A stretch of 64,000 bases of DNA from an uncultured Paracoccaceae bacterium (GTDB taxonomy: Bacteria > Pseudomonadota > Alphaproteobacteria > Rhodobacterales > Rhodobacteraceae), in NCBI GenBank assembly GCA_947497185.1, contig CANMFL010000001.1, positions 248,001-312,000 of the forward strand. Direction: 5' to 3'. Positions within the stretch are counted from its first letter, which is position 1, and the number at the start of each line of letters is the position of its first letter. The notes below the pieces were generated by a model. It did no database searches. It saw nothing but the letters and a program-made list of their open reading frames with translations, and had not been told where the DNA came from. Shown piece by piece: positions 36,089 to 44,341 of the stretch. The position numbers and the translations under genes were made by a program.

Positions 36089-36522
36089 TCTACGCCCAAG
36101 CTGATTATTTCCGCATTCCCTTGCTCGACGGCCAATTTGGCGTCGGGCAAGTGTTTGAGGTAGCAGCGGGCGACGAAAACGCCCTATTTTGCGGCATATC
36201 AACTATCCGCACCGATACGACCACCGATATCGCCCCGTTTGGCTTGTCTGACGTTGTTGCAATGGTCCGTGTGCAGGACACCGCGATTGCGGGCGGCGAC
36301 TGGCCCTTGGCGGGCTTTGACCAAATCCCCCGTTTTCGTAGTGTGCTGAACTATGATGGCGCGAAAGCGCTGGGTTTTCCCGATATGCCCGTGTTTGAAC
36401 CTGCTGTGATCGAAGCCTTCACCAACGCTGTGCATGGCCTGTATCCGTGGGACGCATTTGGCCCCCTGTTCGACCAGATCAAACGCAGCGATGTAGACAC
36501 GCCACCAAAGGCCATCCGATGA
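36085..36522 (+). CDS. hypothetical protein in the HD-hydrolase operon
   Basis: The 145-residue soluble protein has beta-rich segments (FRIPLLDGQFGVGQVFEV, DVVAMVRVQDTAIAGGDW) and a helical C-terminus. I do not recognise a domain with confidence. It resembles small immunity/stress proteins with a ligand-binding beta barrel, but that is weak. It overlaps its neighbours by 4 bases on each side, so it is co-translated with the 96-residue protein and the HD hydrolase. Confidence 0.62.
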   Translation: MIYAQADYFRIPLLDGQFGVGQVFEVAAGDENALFCGISTIRTDTTTDIAPFGLSDVVAMVRVQDTAIAGGDWPLAGFDQIPRFRSVLNYDGAKALGFPDMPVFEPAVIEAFTNAVHGLYPWDAFGPLFDQIKRSDVDTPPKAIR

Positions 36523-37115
36523 CAGATCAAACCTCCGCCCGTATCGCCGCACAATTCGCGTTTTTGACCGAAGCGGACAGGCTCAAATCGGTGCTACGCG
36601 CAACAAAACTCTGTGACGGGTCGCGGTTTGAGAATACGGGCGAACATTCTTGGCATGTAGCCCTTTATGCGTTGGTGATGGCTGAACATGCCGCCAAGCC
36701 AGTTGATGTCAGCCGCGTCATCAAGATGATGCTGATCCACGATCTTGTGGAAATCGACGCAGGTGACACGCCGATCCACAGTGCCGCAGCCCTTGATCCG
36801 GCTGTGCAAGCGGCTGAGGAGCAGACGGCTGCTGATCGCATTTTTGGCCTGTTACCCGCCGATCAAGCCGCCGATTTCCGCGCCCTTTGGAACGAATTTG
36901 AAGCGGCAAAGACCGACGATGCGATTTTTGCCAAATCCATCGACCGCGTGCAGCCTGTGATTTCGAACCTTGAAACGGGTGGGCAGTCTTGGGTGGACTA
37001 CGATGTGACCCGTGACCAGCTTGAACACCGTGTTGGTGGTAAAGTCAGTCGCGGCGCACCTGCGCTATGGGCGGCCCTGAAACAGCGGATCGACATGTGG
37101 TTTAACGTCCGTTAA
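36519..37115 (+). CDS. HD domain phosphohydrolase (YfbR-like)
   Basis: This 198-residue metal-dependent phosphohydrolase has the HD-superfamily metal ligands His43/His46 in GEHSWHVALYA, the HD pair His74-Asp75 in MLIHDLVEID and a later Asp in the QPVISNLETGG area. It is close to the 5'-deoxyribonucleotidase YfbR group, which dephosphorylates dNMPs or related nucleotides. The start at 36519 overlaps the upstream stop (ATGA). Last gene of the alpha/beta-hydrolase operon. Confidence 0.85.
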   Translation: MTDQTSARIAAQFAFLTEADRLKSVLRATKLCDGSRFENTGEHSWHVALYALVMAEHAAKPVDVSRVIKMMLIHDLVEIDAGDTPIHSAAALDPAVQAAEEQTAADRIFGLLPADQAADFRALWNEFEAAKTDDAIFAKSIDRVQPVISNLETGGQSWVDYDVTRDQLEHRVGGKVSRGAPALWAALKQRIDMWFNVR

Positions 37116-37286
37116 AGTCCGCATTCATCAATGAAGTGAACGCATTACGCTGCGAAGCTCTTCCAGAACGCCAAGGTCGCGATCACGCAATCGCCATCGT
37201 GGATTAGCGTTTTGCCGCCGAGGCTTGGTTGTGGGTGGATTGGAAAACTGCAAAAGAACGCAAGACCTTATTCGTTGGATATCATC

Positions 37287-38150
37287 ATGATCCGTGCTTT
37301 TGGTAAACGTCATCCGCGCAGCATTGCTCTTGTTGCGTTCAGCTTGCTGACGGCGATCTATGTCTTGCCTTACGTCTTTTTGGGCGCGGTTGATGTGACC
37401 GAAGGCACCGGCGTGTTGACCTTTGACGCGCTGACTGGCGGGGTCGTTTGGCAGATCGTTTTGACGGTACTTATACTATGTCTGGTGTGGGCCGTGGGTT
37501 GGGACGATATCACTGGTCTGCGCGGGCTGCGTGACAAGGCGGGCATGATGTCCGCTTATTGGATCGGCGCCTACCCCGCGATTGGCGCGTTCACCTTTGC
37601 CACGGCGTTGTTTTCGGCGGATCACGTGTCAGGCCCGATTGCGGTGATTGTGGTGGTGCTGACGTTGAACCTGTTTGTCGGCATGTCCGAAGAGATTATG
37701 TTTCGCGGCATCATCTTTGGCGCGATCCGTGAAAAGCATACGCCGTTCACCGCTGTTTGCGTGTCATCTATCGCCTTTGGCTTTTTGCATCTCGTGAACC
37801 TCGGGATGGGTCAGGCGTTTTCGCTAACCGCTTTCCAAGTGCTGAACGCCACCGTGCTTGGTGTATTGTTCTGTGCGCTCCGCCTGCAAACCAATAGTAT
37901 CTGGCCACCGATCTTCCTGCATATGATCTGGAACAGCTACGTGATGCTAGGCCAAGCTGTAGTCGAATCCAGTGCAGAGCCCCTGCCCGACGCCGCCACC
38001 TCTACGCAGCTACAGCCCACAGCCTTGATCCTGCCGCTGCTTGTGCTGCTTGTCGCGGCGTGGGTATTTTACCGTTATACGCGACGTACCGGGCATTCGC
38101 TGTTTCGCCACGCGCCAAAATCGACTATGGTTGATACGATACGCGCTTAG
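37287..38150 (+). CDS. CPBP family intramembrane metalloprotease
   Basis: The 287-residue polytopic protein has about eight membrane segments and all CPBP (Abi/Rce1-type) motifs. Glu135-Glu136 lie in SEEIMFRGIIFGAI with Arg140, His168 in FGFLHLVNLG, and the third motif is HMIWNSYVML near 228. These proteases or CAAX-like processing enzymes act in the membrane, and bacterial substrates are mostly unknown. I chose the ATG at 37287. The longer frame to 37212 has no ribosome site. About 170 bases without features separate it from the HD gene. Confidence 0.86.
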   Translation: MIRAFGKRHPRSIALVAFSLLTAIYVLPYVFLGAVDVTEGTGVLTFDALTGGVVWQIVLTVLILCLVWAVGWDDITGLRGLRDKAGMMSAYWIGAYPAIGAFTFATALFSADHVSGPIAVIVVVLTLNLFVGMSEEIMFRGIIFGAIREKHTPFTAVCVSSIAFGFLHLVNLGMGQAFSLTAFQVLNATVLGVLFCALRLQTNSIWPPIFLHMIWNSYVMLGQAVVESSAEPLPDAATSTQLQPTALILPLLVLLVAAWVFYRYTRRTGHSLFRHAPKSTMVDTIRA

Positions 38151-38235
38151 CAGCCCGCGCGACCCGCTTTACCCCTAGACACGCGGGTCCAAGAGGCATA
38201 GGGCGCAACACTTATCTATCAGCGGAACGCACCTT

Positions 38236-40404
38236 ATGATCTCGACTCTCGCAGCAGCCCTTGAAAAACAAGGCTACGACACCCTCACACCTGTGCAGGA
38301 GTCTGTCACCAATCCTGAGTTGGAAGGCAAAGATCTGCTGGTGTCCGCCCAAACCGGCTCTGGTAAGACCGTGGGCTTTGGTCTGGCAATCGGGCCGACC
38401 ATCCTTTCTGAAGACGGCACTTTCGGCCCAGCCGCGCGTCCTTTGGCGCTATGTATTGCGCCGACACGCGAGCTTGCTTTGCAAGTGAAACGCGAATTGC
38501 AGTGGCTTTATGCGGGCGCTGGTGCGACGATTGCATCGACTGTTGGCGGCATGGACTTTCGCGACGAAAAGCGCACGCTGGAACGCGGTGCCCATATCGT
38601 TGTGTCCACACCCGGTCGCCTGAAAGACCACATCATGCGCGGCACGTTGGATATGTCCGACATGCGTGCGATTGTTCTGGATGAAGCCGACGAAATGCTG
38701 GACCTCGGGTTCCGCGAAGATCTTGAATTTATTCTGGGCGAAGCACCGGAAACACGCCGCACATTGATGTTCTCGGCCACCGTGCCGCCCATGATTGCGA
38801 AACTGGCGAAATCCTACCTGCGCGATTCCGTGCGGGTATCCACCGTCACCAAAGAATCCCAGCACAGCGATATCGAATACCGCGCGCTGACATGTACGCA
38901 GTACGACGCGGACAACGCGATTATCAACGCGCTGCGCTACTACGATGCGCCAAACGCGATTGTTTTCGCCAACACACGCGCGATGGTCACACGCCTGACG
39001 ACACGCCTGTCGAACCGTGGTTTCGCGACTGTGGCCCTGTCTGGTGAATTGTCACAACAAGAACGCACCCACGCCTTGCAAGCCATGCGCGACGGTCGTG
39101 CGAAGGTCTGTGTGGCAACAGACGTTGCGGCACGCGGGATCGACCTTCCAAACTTGGAACTGGTTATTCACGCTGAATTGCCAACAAACGCTGAAATCCT
39201 GCTGCACCGCTCTGGCCGGACGGGTCGTGCGGGTCGCAAGGGTATCTCTGCCCTGATCGTCACGCCAAAGATGCGCCGCCGTGCGGAAAACCTGCTCAAA
39301 TGGGGCAAGTTGAAAGCCGAATGGGCATCCCCGCCATCCGCTGATGAAGTCAAAGCGAAAGACGAAGAGCGTTTGCTGACGGATGAGGTCTGGTCTTCAG
39401 AATTCACCGAAGGCGAAACAGAATTCGCCGCGAAATTGCTGGCCGAACATAGCCCCGAGAAAATCGCCGCAGCTTATTTGCGCCTGTACCAAGGTAAGCA
39501 ATCCGCACCAGAAGAACTGACAATCGTTGATCCAAACGCCCCTGCTGGCCGCGATTCCCGTGAGCCACGCGAACGCAAAGAACGCGCACCGTTTGGCCCG
39601 TCCAAATGGTTCAGCGTTGATGTGGGCCGCGAAGGCAAAGCAGAAGCGCGTTGGCTGTTGCCAATGATCTGTAAAGCCGGCGACATCACAAAGAACGAAA
39701 TCGGTGCAATCCGTATCCAGCCGCAAGAAACCTTTGTGGAAATCTCTGAAGCTGCTGTGCCGAACTTCCTCAAGGCGGTTGGCGGCGACATGAGCCTCGA
39801 AAACCAAGCCAAGTTGACGGCGCTTGACGGACCTCCGCAGATTTCAGAGCGCGGCGCACGGCCAAGCAAGAAAGCCTACCGCGATGACAAACCGCGCGGC
39901 GAGTACAAAGGTCGCGATGATCGTGGTCCACGTGGTGACAAACCACGGGGCGACAAAAAGTTCGACAAACCGCGTGATCGCTCGGCACCGCCACCATCCC
40001 GTCAGGATGACATGGCCCCTGTTGCACAACCGGGTTCCGACGATACAGCACGCAAGTCACGTCACAAGAAGACCGATTTCAGCAAACCCGCCCGCAAGGA
40101 TCACGGCGACGCTGTTGTCGCACGCGGCCCAAAGCCGCCGTATAAACCACGCGACGGCGAACGCCCTGCGTACAAAGGTAAATCCGACGGCAAACCGGGT
40201 GGCTTTAAAGGCAAACCTGGCGGCGGTGGCAAGCCCGGCGGCTTTAAGAAAGCCGACGATGGCCGTCCTGCAAAGCCACGTGCCTCTGCGAATGATACGT
40301 CCAAACGGTTTGTACCGCCGGGTGGAAAACCAGCTGGCCGTAAAGCTCCAGGTGGTAAAGGCGGCGCACAACCACCAAAACGTGGCGGTCCAAAAGCACG
40401 CTAA
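38236..40404 (+). CDS. DEAD-box RNA helicase with DbpA-type C-terminal domain
   Basis: The 722-residue helicase has the core motifs Q (TPVQ), Walker A AQTGSGKT (38-45), PTREL, TPGR, DEAD (149-152), SAT, and HRSGRTGRAG. A DbpA-like RNA-binding fold follows near 460-530 (WFSVDVGREGKAEARWLLPMICK). The last 170 residues are a low-complexity Lys/Pro/Gly/Arg tail with repeats such as KPGGFKGKPGGGGKPGGFKK. Such tails bind RNA and aid cold-shock or ribosome assembly functions. A weak hairpin terminator follows at 40480. Confidence 0.93.
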   Translation: MISTLAAALEKQGYDTLTPVQESVTNPELEGKDLLVSAQTGSGKTVGFGLAIGPTILSEDGTFGPAARPLALCIAPTRELALQVKRELQWLYAGAGATIASTVGGMDFRDEKRTLERGAHIVVSTPGRLKDHIMRGTLDMSDMRAIVLDEADEMLDLGFREDLEFILGEAPETRRTLMFSATVPPMIAKLAKSYLRDSVRVSTVTKESQHSDIEYRALTCTQYDADNAIINALRYYDAPNAIVFANTRAMVTRLTTRLSNRGFATVALSGELSQQERTHALQAMRDGRAKVCVATDVAARGIDLPNLELVIHAELPTNAEILLHRSGRTGRAGRKGISALIVTPKMRRRAENLLKWGKLKAEWASPPSADEVKAKDEERLLTDEVWSSEFTEGETEFAAKLLAEHSPEKIAAAYLRLYQGKQSAPEELTIVDPNAPAGRDSREPRERKERAPFGPSKWFSVDVGREGKAEARWLLPMICKAGDITKNEIGAIRIQPQETFVEISEAAVPNFLKAVGGDMSLENQAKLTALDGPPQISERGARPSKKAYRDDKPRGEYKGRDDRGPRGDKPRGDKKFDKPRDRSAPPPSRQDDMAPVAQPGSDDTARKSRHKKTDFSKPARKDHGDAVVARGPKPPYKPRDGERPAYKGKSDGKPGGFKGKPGGGGKPGGFKKADDGRPAKPRASANDTSKRFVPPGGKPAGRKAPGGKGGAQPPKRGGPKAR

Positions 40405-40479
40405 TTCGAGCCGCTTACCCGTTTATGTTGCATGATTGTTTCTGTTTTAGGCAGATTCCACGTTTTTGACACACTTCAG

Positions 40480-40504
40480 ACTCGGCAGCGCCACGTTGCC
40501 GAGT
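40480..40504 (+). terminator. hairpin downstream of the DEAD-box gene
   Basis: ACTCGGCA (40480-40487) and TGCCGAGT (40497-40504) form a perfect 8-bp stem with a 9-base loop, 76 bases after the helicase stop. A T-rich but interrupted stretch follows. It separates the helicase from the small ORF at 40587. Confidence 0.5.
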
Positions 40505-40586
40505 TATACAGTTTCTATCGGTAGTTTGTTTTCCTGCCGTACGTCTTTGCGATACGTCGCTGAGCCATGTTAATGAGGATTTTGTT

Positions 40587-40688
40587 ATGTTGAATACAAC
40601 GCCTAAGGATACCCGCCAGACCCCGCCAACGGGGCAGAGTAAGCCTAAGCCACAAACCCCTGTTTATCGCGATTACGCCAGCATTTAA
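40587..40688 (+). CDS. 33-residue small protein, upstream of a C-rich RNA
   Basis: The frame encodes MLNTTPKDTRQTPPTG then a Lys/Pro/Gln-rich stretch and ends VYRDYASI. TGAGGA lies about 8 bases before the ATG. The product is basic, proline- and threonine-rich and likely disordered. It is followed within 14 bases by two stem-loops and a T7 tract, so it shares a short transcript with the candidate small RNA. This layout recalls Rhodobacter transcripts in which a small ORF precedes C-rich RNAs. I do not recognise the family. Confidence 0.5.
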   Translation: MLNTTPKDTRQTPPTGQSKPKPQTPVYRDYASI

Positions 40689-40689
40689 G

Positions 40690-40817
40690 AATTTCGGGAA
40701 CGTCAGCGCGTTTTTCCCCCCTTTTCGACGTGCTGACATGCCGATAATGGCCAGTGGTGGTTTGGGTTTTAGTACTCTCCCGTTCTCTCCCACCCCGACC
40801 CCACTGGTCCTTTTTTT
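40690..40817 (+). ncRNA. candidate C-rich (cuckoo-like) small RNA with terminator
   Basis: Two stem-loops expose pyrimidine-rich loops. Loop 1: GTCAGCGCG (40702-40710) pairs with CGTGCTGAC (40729-40737) around a loop TTTTTCCCCCCTTTTCGA. Loop 2: GGCCAGTGG (40749-40757) pairs with CCACTGGTCC (40801-40810), and its loop carries CTCTCCC twice (40775-40781 and 40785-40791). TTTTTTT (40811-40817) follows at once, so stem 2 is a strong intrinsic terminator. C-rich loops complementary to Shine-Dalgarno sequences are the mark of the alphaproteobacterial cuckoo/CcsR-type sRNAs. The motif is not identical, so the assignment is tentative. Confidence 0.5.
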
Positions 40818-40839
40818 CCGTCCGGCATAGATTGCCGCC

Positions 40840-41163
40840 ATGGCGAAAATATCCACTATCCGCAATCTTGGTCCTGTGATCGAAACCTCGCTCAATGAGG
40901 CGGGAATCATGACGGCTGAAGAGCTGCACGAGATCGGCGCAGATGCGGCCTATCGACGGTTGTTGGAACACGGCACCCGCCCCCATTTCATCGGTTTTTA
41001 CGTACTGCATATGGCGCTGCAAGGCCGCCCGTGGAACGACTGCAAAGGCGACGAGAAAAAGGCGTTACGGGTGAAATTCGACGCGCTGACCGCGCAAAGT
41101 TTCGACGCCAACCGATCCGAACTCGAAGCGTTTCTGGACCGCATTGGCGTCATTGAACCTTAA
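40840..41163 (+). CDS. TfoX/Sxy C-terminal domain protein
   Basis: The 107-residue protein consists only of the TfoX C-terminal helix-hairpin-helix-like domain (STIRNLGPVIETSLNEAGIMTAEELHEIGADAAYRRL). Full-length TfoX/Sxy activates competence genes in gammaproteobacteria. The isolated domain is common in alphaproteobacteria and has no proven role in transformation there. It starts 22 bases after the T-tract of the candidate sRNA. Confidence 0.82.
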   Translation: MAKISTIRNLGPVIETSLNEAGIMTAEELHEIGADAAYRRLLEHGTRPHFIGFYVLHMALQGRPWNDCKGDEKKALRVKFDALTAQSFDANRSELEAFLDRIGVIEP

Positions 41164-41192
41164 CACCCTATAGATTGCACATGTAAATACCC

Positions 41193-41221
41193 TTCACATC
41201 ACGCCAAAAGCATGCTATGTT
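41193..41221 (+). promoter_or_regulatory. promoter of DUF4112-yqaE, probably leaderless
   Basis: TTCACA (41193-41198) and TATGTT (41216-41221) are spaced by 17 bases. The predicted start is at or within a base of the ATG at 41228. No Shine-Dalgarno sequence lies between, so the mRNA may be leaderless. Confidence 0.5.
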
Positions 41222-41227
41222 AACGGC

Positions 41228-41635
41228 ATGAACATACAATATGATATAGACGAGGAACTTCGCCGCCTACGGGTTTTGGCAATGCGCATGGACGCATTAT
41301 TCTACATTCCCGGCACCCGTATTTCGATCGGTTTGGACAATATCTTGGGGCTAGTGCCTGTTGTGGGCGACCTTGCGTCCGCCGTGCCATCGGTCTGGAT
41401 GATCCACCGCGCCTACCGCATCGGGGCCACGCCGGGGGCATTGGCCTATATGACGCTGAACATTGTGCTCGACTTTGCGATCGGGTCTATTCCGGTAATC
41501 GGCGACGCATTCGACGTTGTTTATAACGCAAACCTGCGCAATTATGCGGCTCTTGAGGCCAATTTGAACAGGCGTGCGGCCCGCGCAAAACCCGTCGGCA
41601 ATGGGCAATTGCCCCCCAACTCACAGGTGATTTAA
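41228..41635 (+). CDS. DUF4112 domain membrane protein
   Basis: The 135-residue protein matches DUF4112: LRVLAMRMDALFYIPGTRISIGLDNILGLVPVVGDLAS in the first half and LNIVLDFAIGSIPVIGDAFDVVYNANLRN in the second. The GLVPVVGD and GSIPVIGD pair is a near internal repeat. It has two to three membrane segments and is of unknown function. It is directly followed by a YqaE-like gene with no spacer. Confidence 0.84.
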   Translation: MNIQYDIDEELRRLRVLAMRMDALFYIPGTRISIGLDNILGLVPVVGDLASAVPSVWMIHRAYRIGATPGALAYMTLNIVLDFAIGSIPVIGDAFDVVYNANLRNYAALEANLNRRAARAKPVGNGQLPPNSQVI

Positions 41636-41812
41636 ATGTTTTGGATCAGATTAATCGTTATCGTCCTCATCCCGCCACTGGGTGTTTTCCTGACCGTGGG
41701 CTTGCGCGGCGCATTCTGGTTAAACCTGCTGCTGACCCTGCTCTTCTACATTCCGGGTCTGGTGCATGGGGTCTATATCTTGACCCGATCCCTACCGCCC
41801 GAACACAGGTAA
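41636..41812 (+). CDS. YqaE/Pmp3 family small membrane protein
   Basis: The 58-residue protein has two membrane helices with the YqaE/Pmp3 pattern. IVLIPPLGVFLTVGL is followed by FWLNLLLTLLFYIPGLVHGVY. The PPLGVFL and IPG-x-HG-Y elements are family hallmarks. Members affect membrane potential and salt or cold tolerance. The ATG abuts the DUF4112 stop. A bidirectional terminator follows 14 bases later. Confidence 0.88.
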   Translation: MFWIRLIVIVLIPPLGVFLTVGLRGAFWLNLLLTLLFYIPGLVHGVYILTRSLPPEHR

Positions 41813-41825
41813 CCATCAGACACAA

Positions 41826-41853
41826 AAAAGGGCGCCTCACTGGGCGCCCTTTT
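41826..41853. terminator. bidirectional intrinsic terminator between yqaE-like gene and ndk
   Basis: AAAAGGGCGCC (41826-41836) and GGCGCCCTTTT (41843-41853) form an 11-bp stem around a 6-base loop, with A-rich and T-rich flanks. It serves the plus-strand DUF4112-yqaE unit and the minus-strand ndk gene. Confidence 0.85.
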
Positions 41854-41873
41854 CCGTCTACGTCTGAAAAGAC

Positions 41874-42296
41874 TTAGCCAACCAGTTCAAGACCGGAGAA
41901 GAAGAATGCGATTTCTTCTGCTGCTGTTTCTGGCGCGTCGGAGCCGTGTACAGAGTTCTCACCGATGGACAGTGCGAATTCTTTACGGATTGTGCCCTCT
42001 GCTGCGTCTGCTGGGTTAGTCGCACCCATAACTTCGCGGTTTTTCGCGATTGCGTCTTCGCCTTCGAGAACCTGAACAACGATTGGCTCGGAGATCATGA
42101 ATTCGCACAATTCGCCAAAGAATGGACGCTCGGAGTGTACACCGTAGAACTGCTGTGCTTGAGCAAGTGTCATCTGGATGCGCTTGGATGCAACAATGCG
42201 CAGACCTGCGTCTTCGAATTTCGCAGCGATCTTGCCTGTCAGGTTACGCTTTGTGGCGTCTGGCTTGATGATCGAGAATGTACGTTGAATTGCCAT
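41874..42296 (-). CDS. ndk: nucleoside diphosphate kinase
   Basis: The 140-residue enzyme transfers the gamma phosphate of ATP to NDPs. The phospho-accepting His117 is in [19 protein letters not shown], where NxxH[GA]SD is the family signature. The N-terminus [13 protein letters not shown] is canonical. The gene is monocistronic, ending at the shared terminator. Confidence 0.97.
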   Translation of the reverse strand: MAIQRTFSIIKPDATKRNLTGKIAAKFEDAGLRIVASKRIQMTLAQAQQFYGVHSERPFFGELCEFMISEPIVVQVLEGEDAIAKNREVMGATNPADAAEGTIRKEFALSIGENSVHGSDAPETAAEEIAFFFSGLELVG

Positions 42297-42420
42297 GTCG
42301 GGCCTCTTTCAGTGGATGCAGGCGGTCCCTGCGTTGAATTTCTGGCTGGGCAGTAGCATGCAGCGTACCCCTTGAAAAGCGGCGATTGACCCCGCGCCCG
42401 CGATCAGGCAAAGCAACCTT

Positions 42421-44271
42421 ATGCTAAAGATATCAGACATCACATATTCCGTCTCTGGCCGCACGCTGGTTGAAAACGCAACAGTCACGATTCCGACCGG
42501 TCACAAGGTTGGTTTGGTGGGCCGCAATGGATCGGGCAAGACAACCTTGTTCAAGATCATTCGGGGCGAAATGGTGCTCGACACCGGCTCGGTCGATATC
42601 CCAAAAGGTTGGAAAATCGGCGGCGTCTCGCAAGAGGTTCCGGGCAACGAAGTCTCGTTGATCAACACCGTGTTGCGGGCCGACGTGGAACGCGAAGCAT
42701 TGCTCGCGGAATCCGAAACGGCCACCGACCCTACGCGCATCGCGGACATCCAAACCCGCTTGGCTGATATCGACGCTTGGTCCGCTGAAGGCCGCGCCTC
42801 ATCGATCCTCAAGGGCCTTGGCTTTACCGACGAAGAACAACGCCAGCCCTGCTCTGCATTCTCTGGTGGCTGGCGGATGCGGGTCGCTTTGGCCGCCGTG
42901 CTGTTTTCCGAACCTGATTTGTTGCTGCTCGACGAGCCGACAAACTATTTGGATCTTGAAGGTGCGCTGTGGCTTGAAGCATACCTCGTCAAATATCCAC
43001 ACACCGTTTTGATCGTGTCGCACGACCGCGAACTTTTGAACCGTTCCGTGGGCGGCATCCTGCATCTCGAAGACAAGGGCCTGATCTACTACACAGGTAC
43101 TTACGATATGTTCGCCAAGCAACGTGCTGAAAAGCGGGCGCTTTTGTCGGCTGCGGCGAAAAAGCAGGACGCGAAACGCGAACACCTGCAAGCCTTTGTG
43201 GACCGCTTCAAAGCCAAGGCATCCAAGGCGAAACAGGCCCAATCCCGCGTGAAAGCGCTAGAGAAAATGGAAACCATCCGCGCACCCGAAGACGTGGCGC
43301 GGACCGTGTTTACCTTCCCGAAGCCCGAAGAATTGTCGCCGCCGATTATCGCGACTGAATCTGCGGCTGTGGGTTACGGCGACACGATCATTTTGCACGA
43401 CCTGAACCTGCGCATCGACCAAGACGACCGCATCGCGCTTTTGGGCCGGAACGGCGAAGGGAAATCCACTCTTTCCAAGATGTTATCAGGCAGACTTGAT
43501 GTTGCGCGTGGCAACATGGTGACGTCCAACAAACTGCGCATTGGCTTCTTTGCCCAGCACCAAGTCGATGAATTGTATATCGACGAGACGCCGCTGCAGC
43601 ACCTTTTGCGTGAACGCGCTGAAGAAGGTCAAGCACGGCTGCGGGCGCGTCTCGCGGGCTTTGGCCTTGGCGCAGATCAAGCCGATACCGAAGTGGGCCG
43701 CCTGTCCGGTGGTCAAAAAGCGCGTCTGTCGCTGCTGCTTGCCACCCTGCCCGCGCCGCATTTGCTGATCCTCGATGAGCCGACAAACCACCTCGATATC
43801 GAATCGCGCGAGGCCTTGGTTGACGCGCTGACCGCCTACACGGGCGCTGTGATCTTGGTCAGCCACGACATGCACCTGCTGTCGATGGTCGCGGACCGTC
43901 TATGGTTGGTCAAAGACGGCCATGTGACGTCCTACGACGAAGATCTCGAAACATACCGTAAGCTTTTGATCACGCCGGAAAAACCAAAGGTTGCGGAAAA
44001 GCCAAAACCGAAACCAAAGGTTTTGACCCGCGATGAACTGTTGGCACTGAAATCCGACGTTCGCAAATCCGAAGAGCGCGTCAAGAAAATCAACGACATG
44101 CGTGACAAGCTTGCCAAGAAACTGGCCGATCCCGTACTTTACGAGGAAGGTCGCAAAGGCGAGCTGGAAACATGGAACAAAAAGTACGCAGAGGTCATGA
44201 ATGGCCTTGAGCGCGCCGAAGCCATGTGGATGCAGTCCCTTGAAAATCTCGAAAAAGCGCAGAAGTCTTAG
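42421..44271 (+). CDS. ABC-F family ATPase
   Basis: This 616-residue soluble protein has two ABC domains joined by a helical linker (about 235-310). Walker A motifs are GRNGSGKTT and GRNGEGKST. The signatures are FSGGWRMRVALA and LSGGQKARLSLLL, with Walker B ending in DEPTNYLD and DEPTNHLD. A C-terminal coiled coil (about 530-610) completes the Uup-like layout. ABC-F proteins act on ribosomes or in translation quality control and not in transport. It is separated from ndk by a divergent gap. Confidence 0.9.
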   Translation: MLKISDITYSVSGRTLVENATVTIPTGHKVGLVGRNGSGKTTLFKIIRGEMVLDTGSVDIPKGWKIGGVSQEVPGNEVSLINTVLRADVEREALLAESETATDPTRIADIQTRLADIDAWSAEGRASSILKGLGFTDEEQRQPCSAFSGGWRMRVALAAVLFSEPDLLLLDEPTNYLDLEGALWLEAYLVKYPHTVLIVSHDRELLNRSVGGILHLEDKGLIYYTGTYDMFAKQRAEKRALLSAAAKKQDAKREHLQAFVDRFKAKASKAKQAQSRVKALEKMETIRAPEDVARTVFTFPKPEELSPPIIATESAAVGYGDTIILHDLNLRIDQDDRIALLGRNGEGKSTLSKMLSGRLDVARGNMVTSNKLRIGFFAQHQVDELYIDETPLQHLLRERAEEGQARLRARLAGFGLGADQADTEVGRLSGGQKARLSLLLATLPAPHLLILDEPTNHLDIESREALVDALTAYTGAVILVSHDMHLLSMVADRLWLVKDGHVTSYDEDLETYRKLLITPEKPKVAEKPKPKPKVLTRDELLALKSDVRKSEERVKKINDMRDKLAKKLADPVLYEEGRKGELETWNKKYAEVMNGLERAEAMWMQSLENLEKAQKS

Positions 44272-44341
44272 GGACACCACTCGCTTCTTTGGCTTTCTTT
44301 AAATCCCCGCCGGAGGCTCCCGCACTCACAAAAGGTAGCTC

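Noticed and set aside
39824..40435. A 203-residue plus-strand frame overlapping the end of the DEAD-box gene
   Set aside because: It runs in another frame through the low-complexity tail of the helicase, and its product is a shadow of those repeats.
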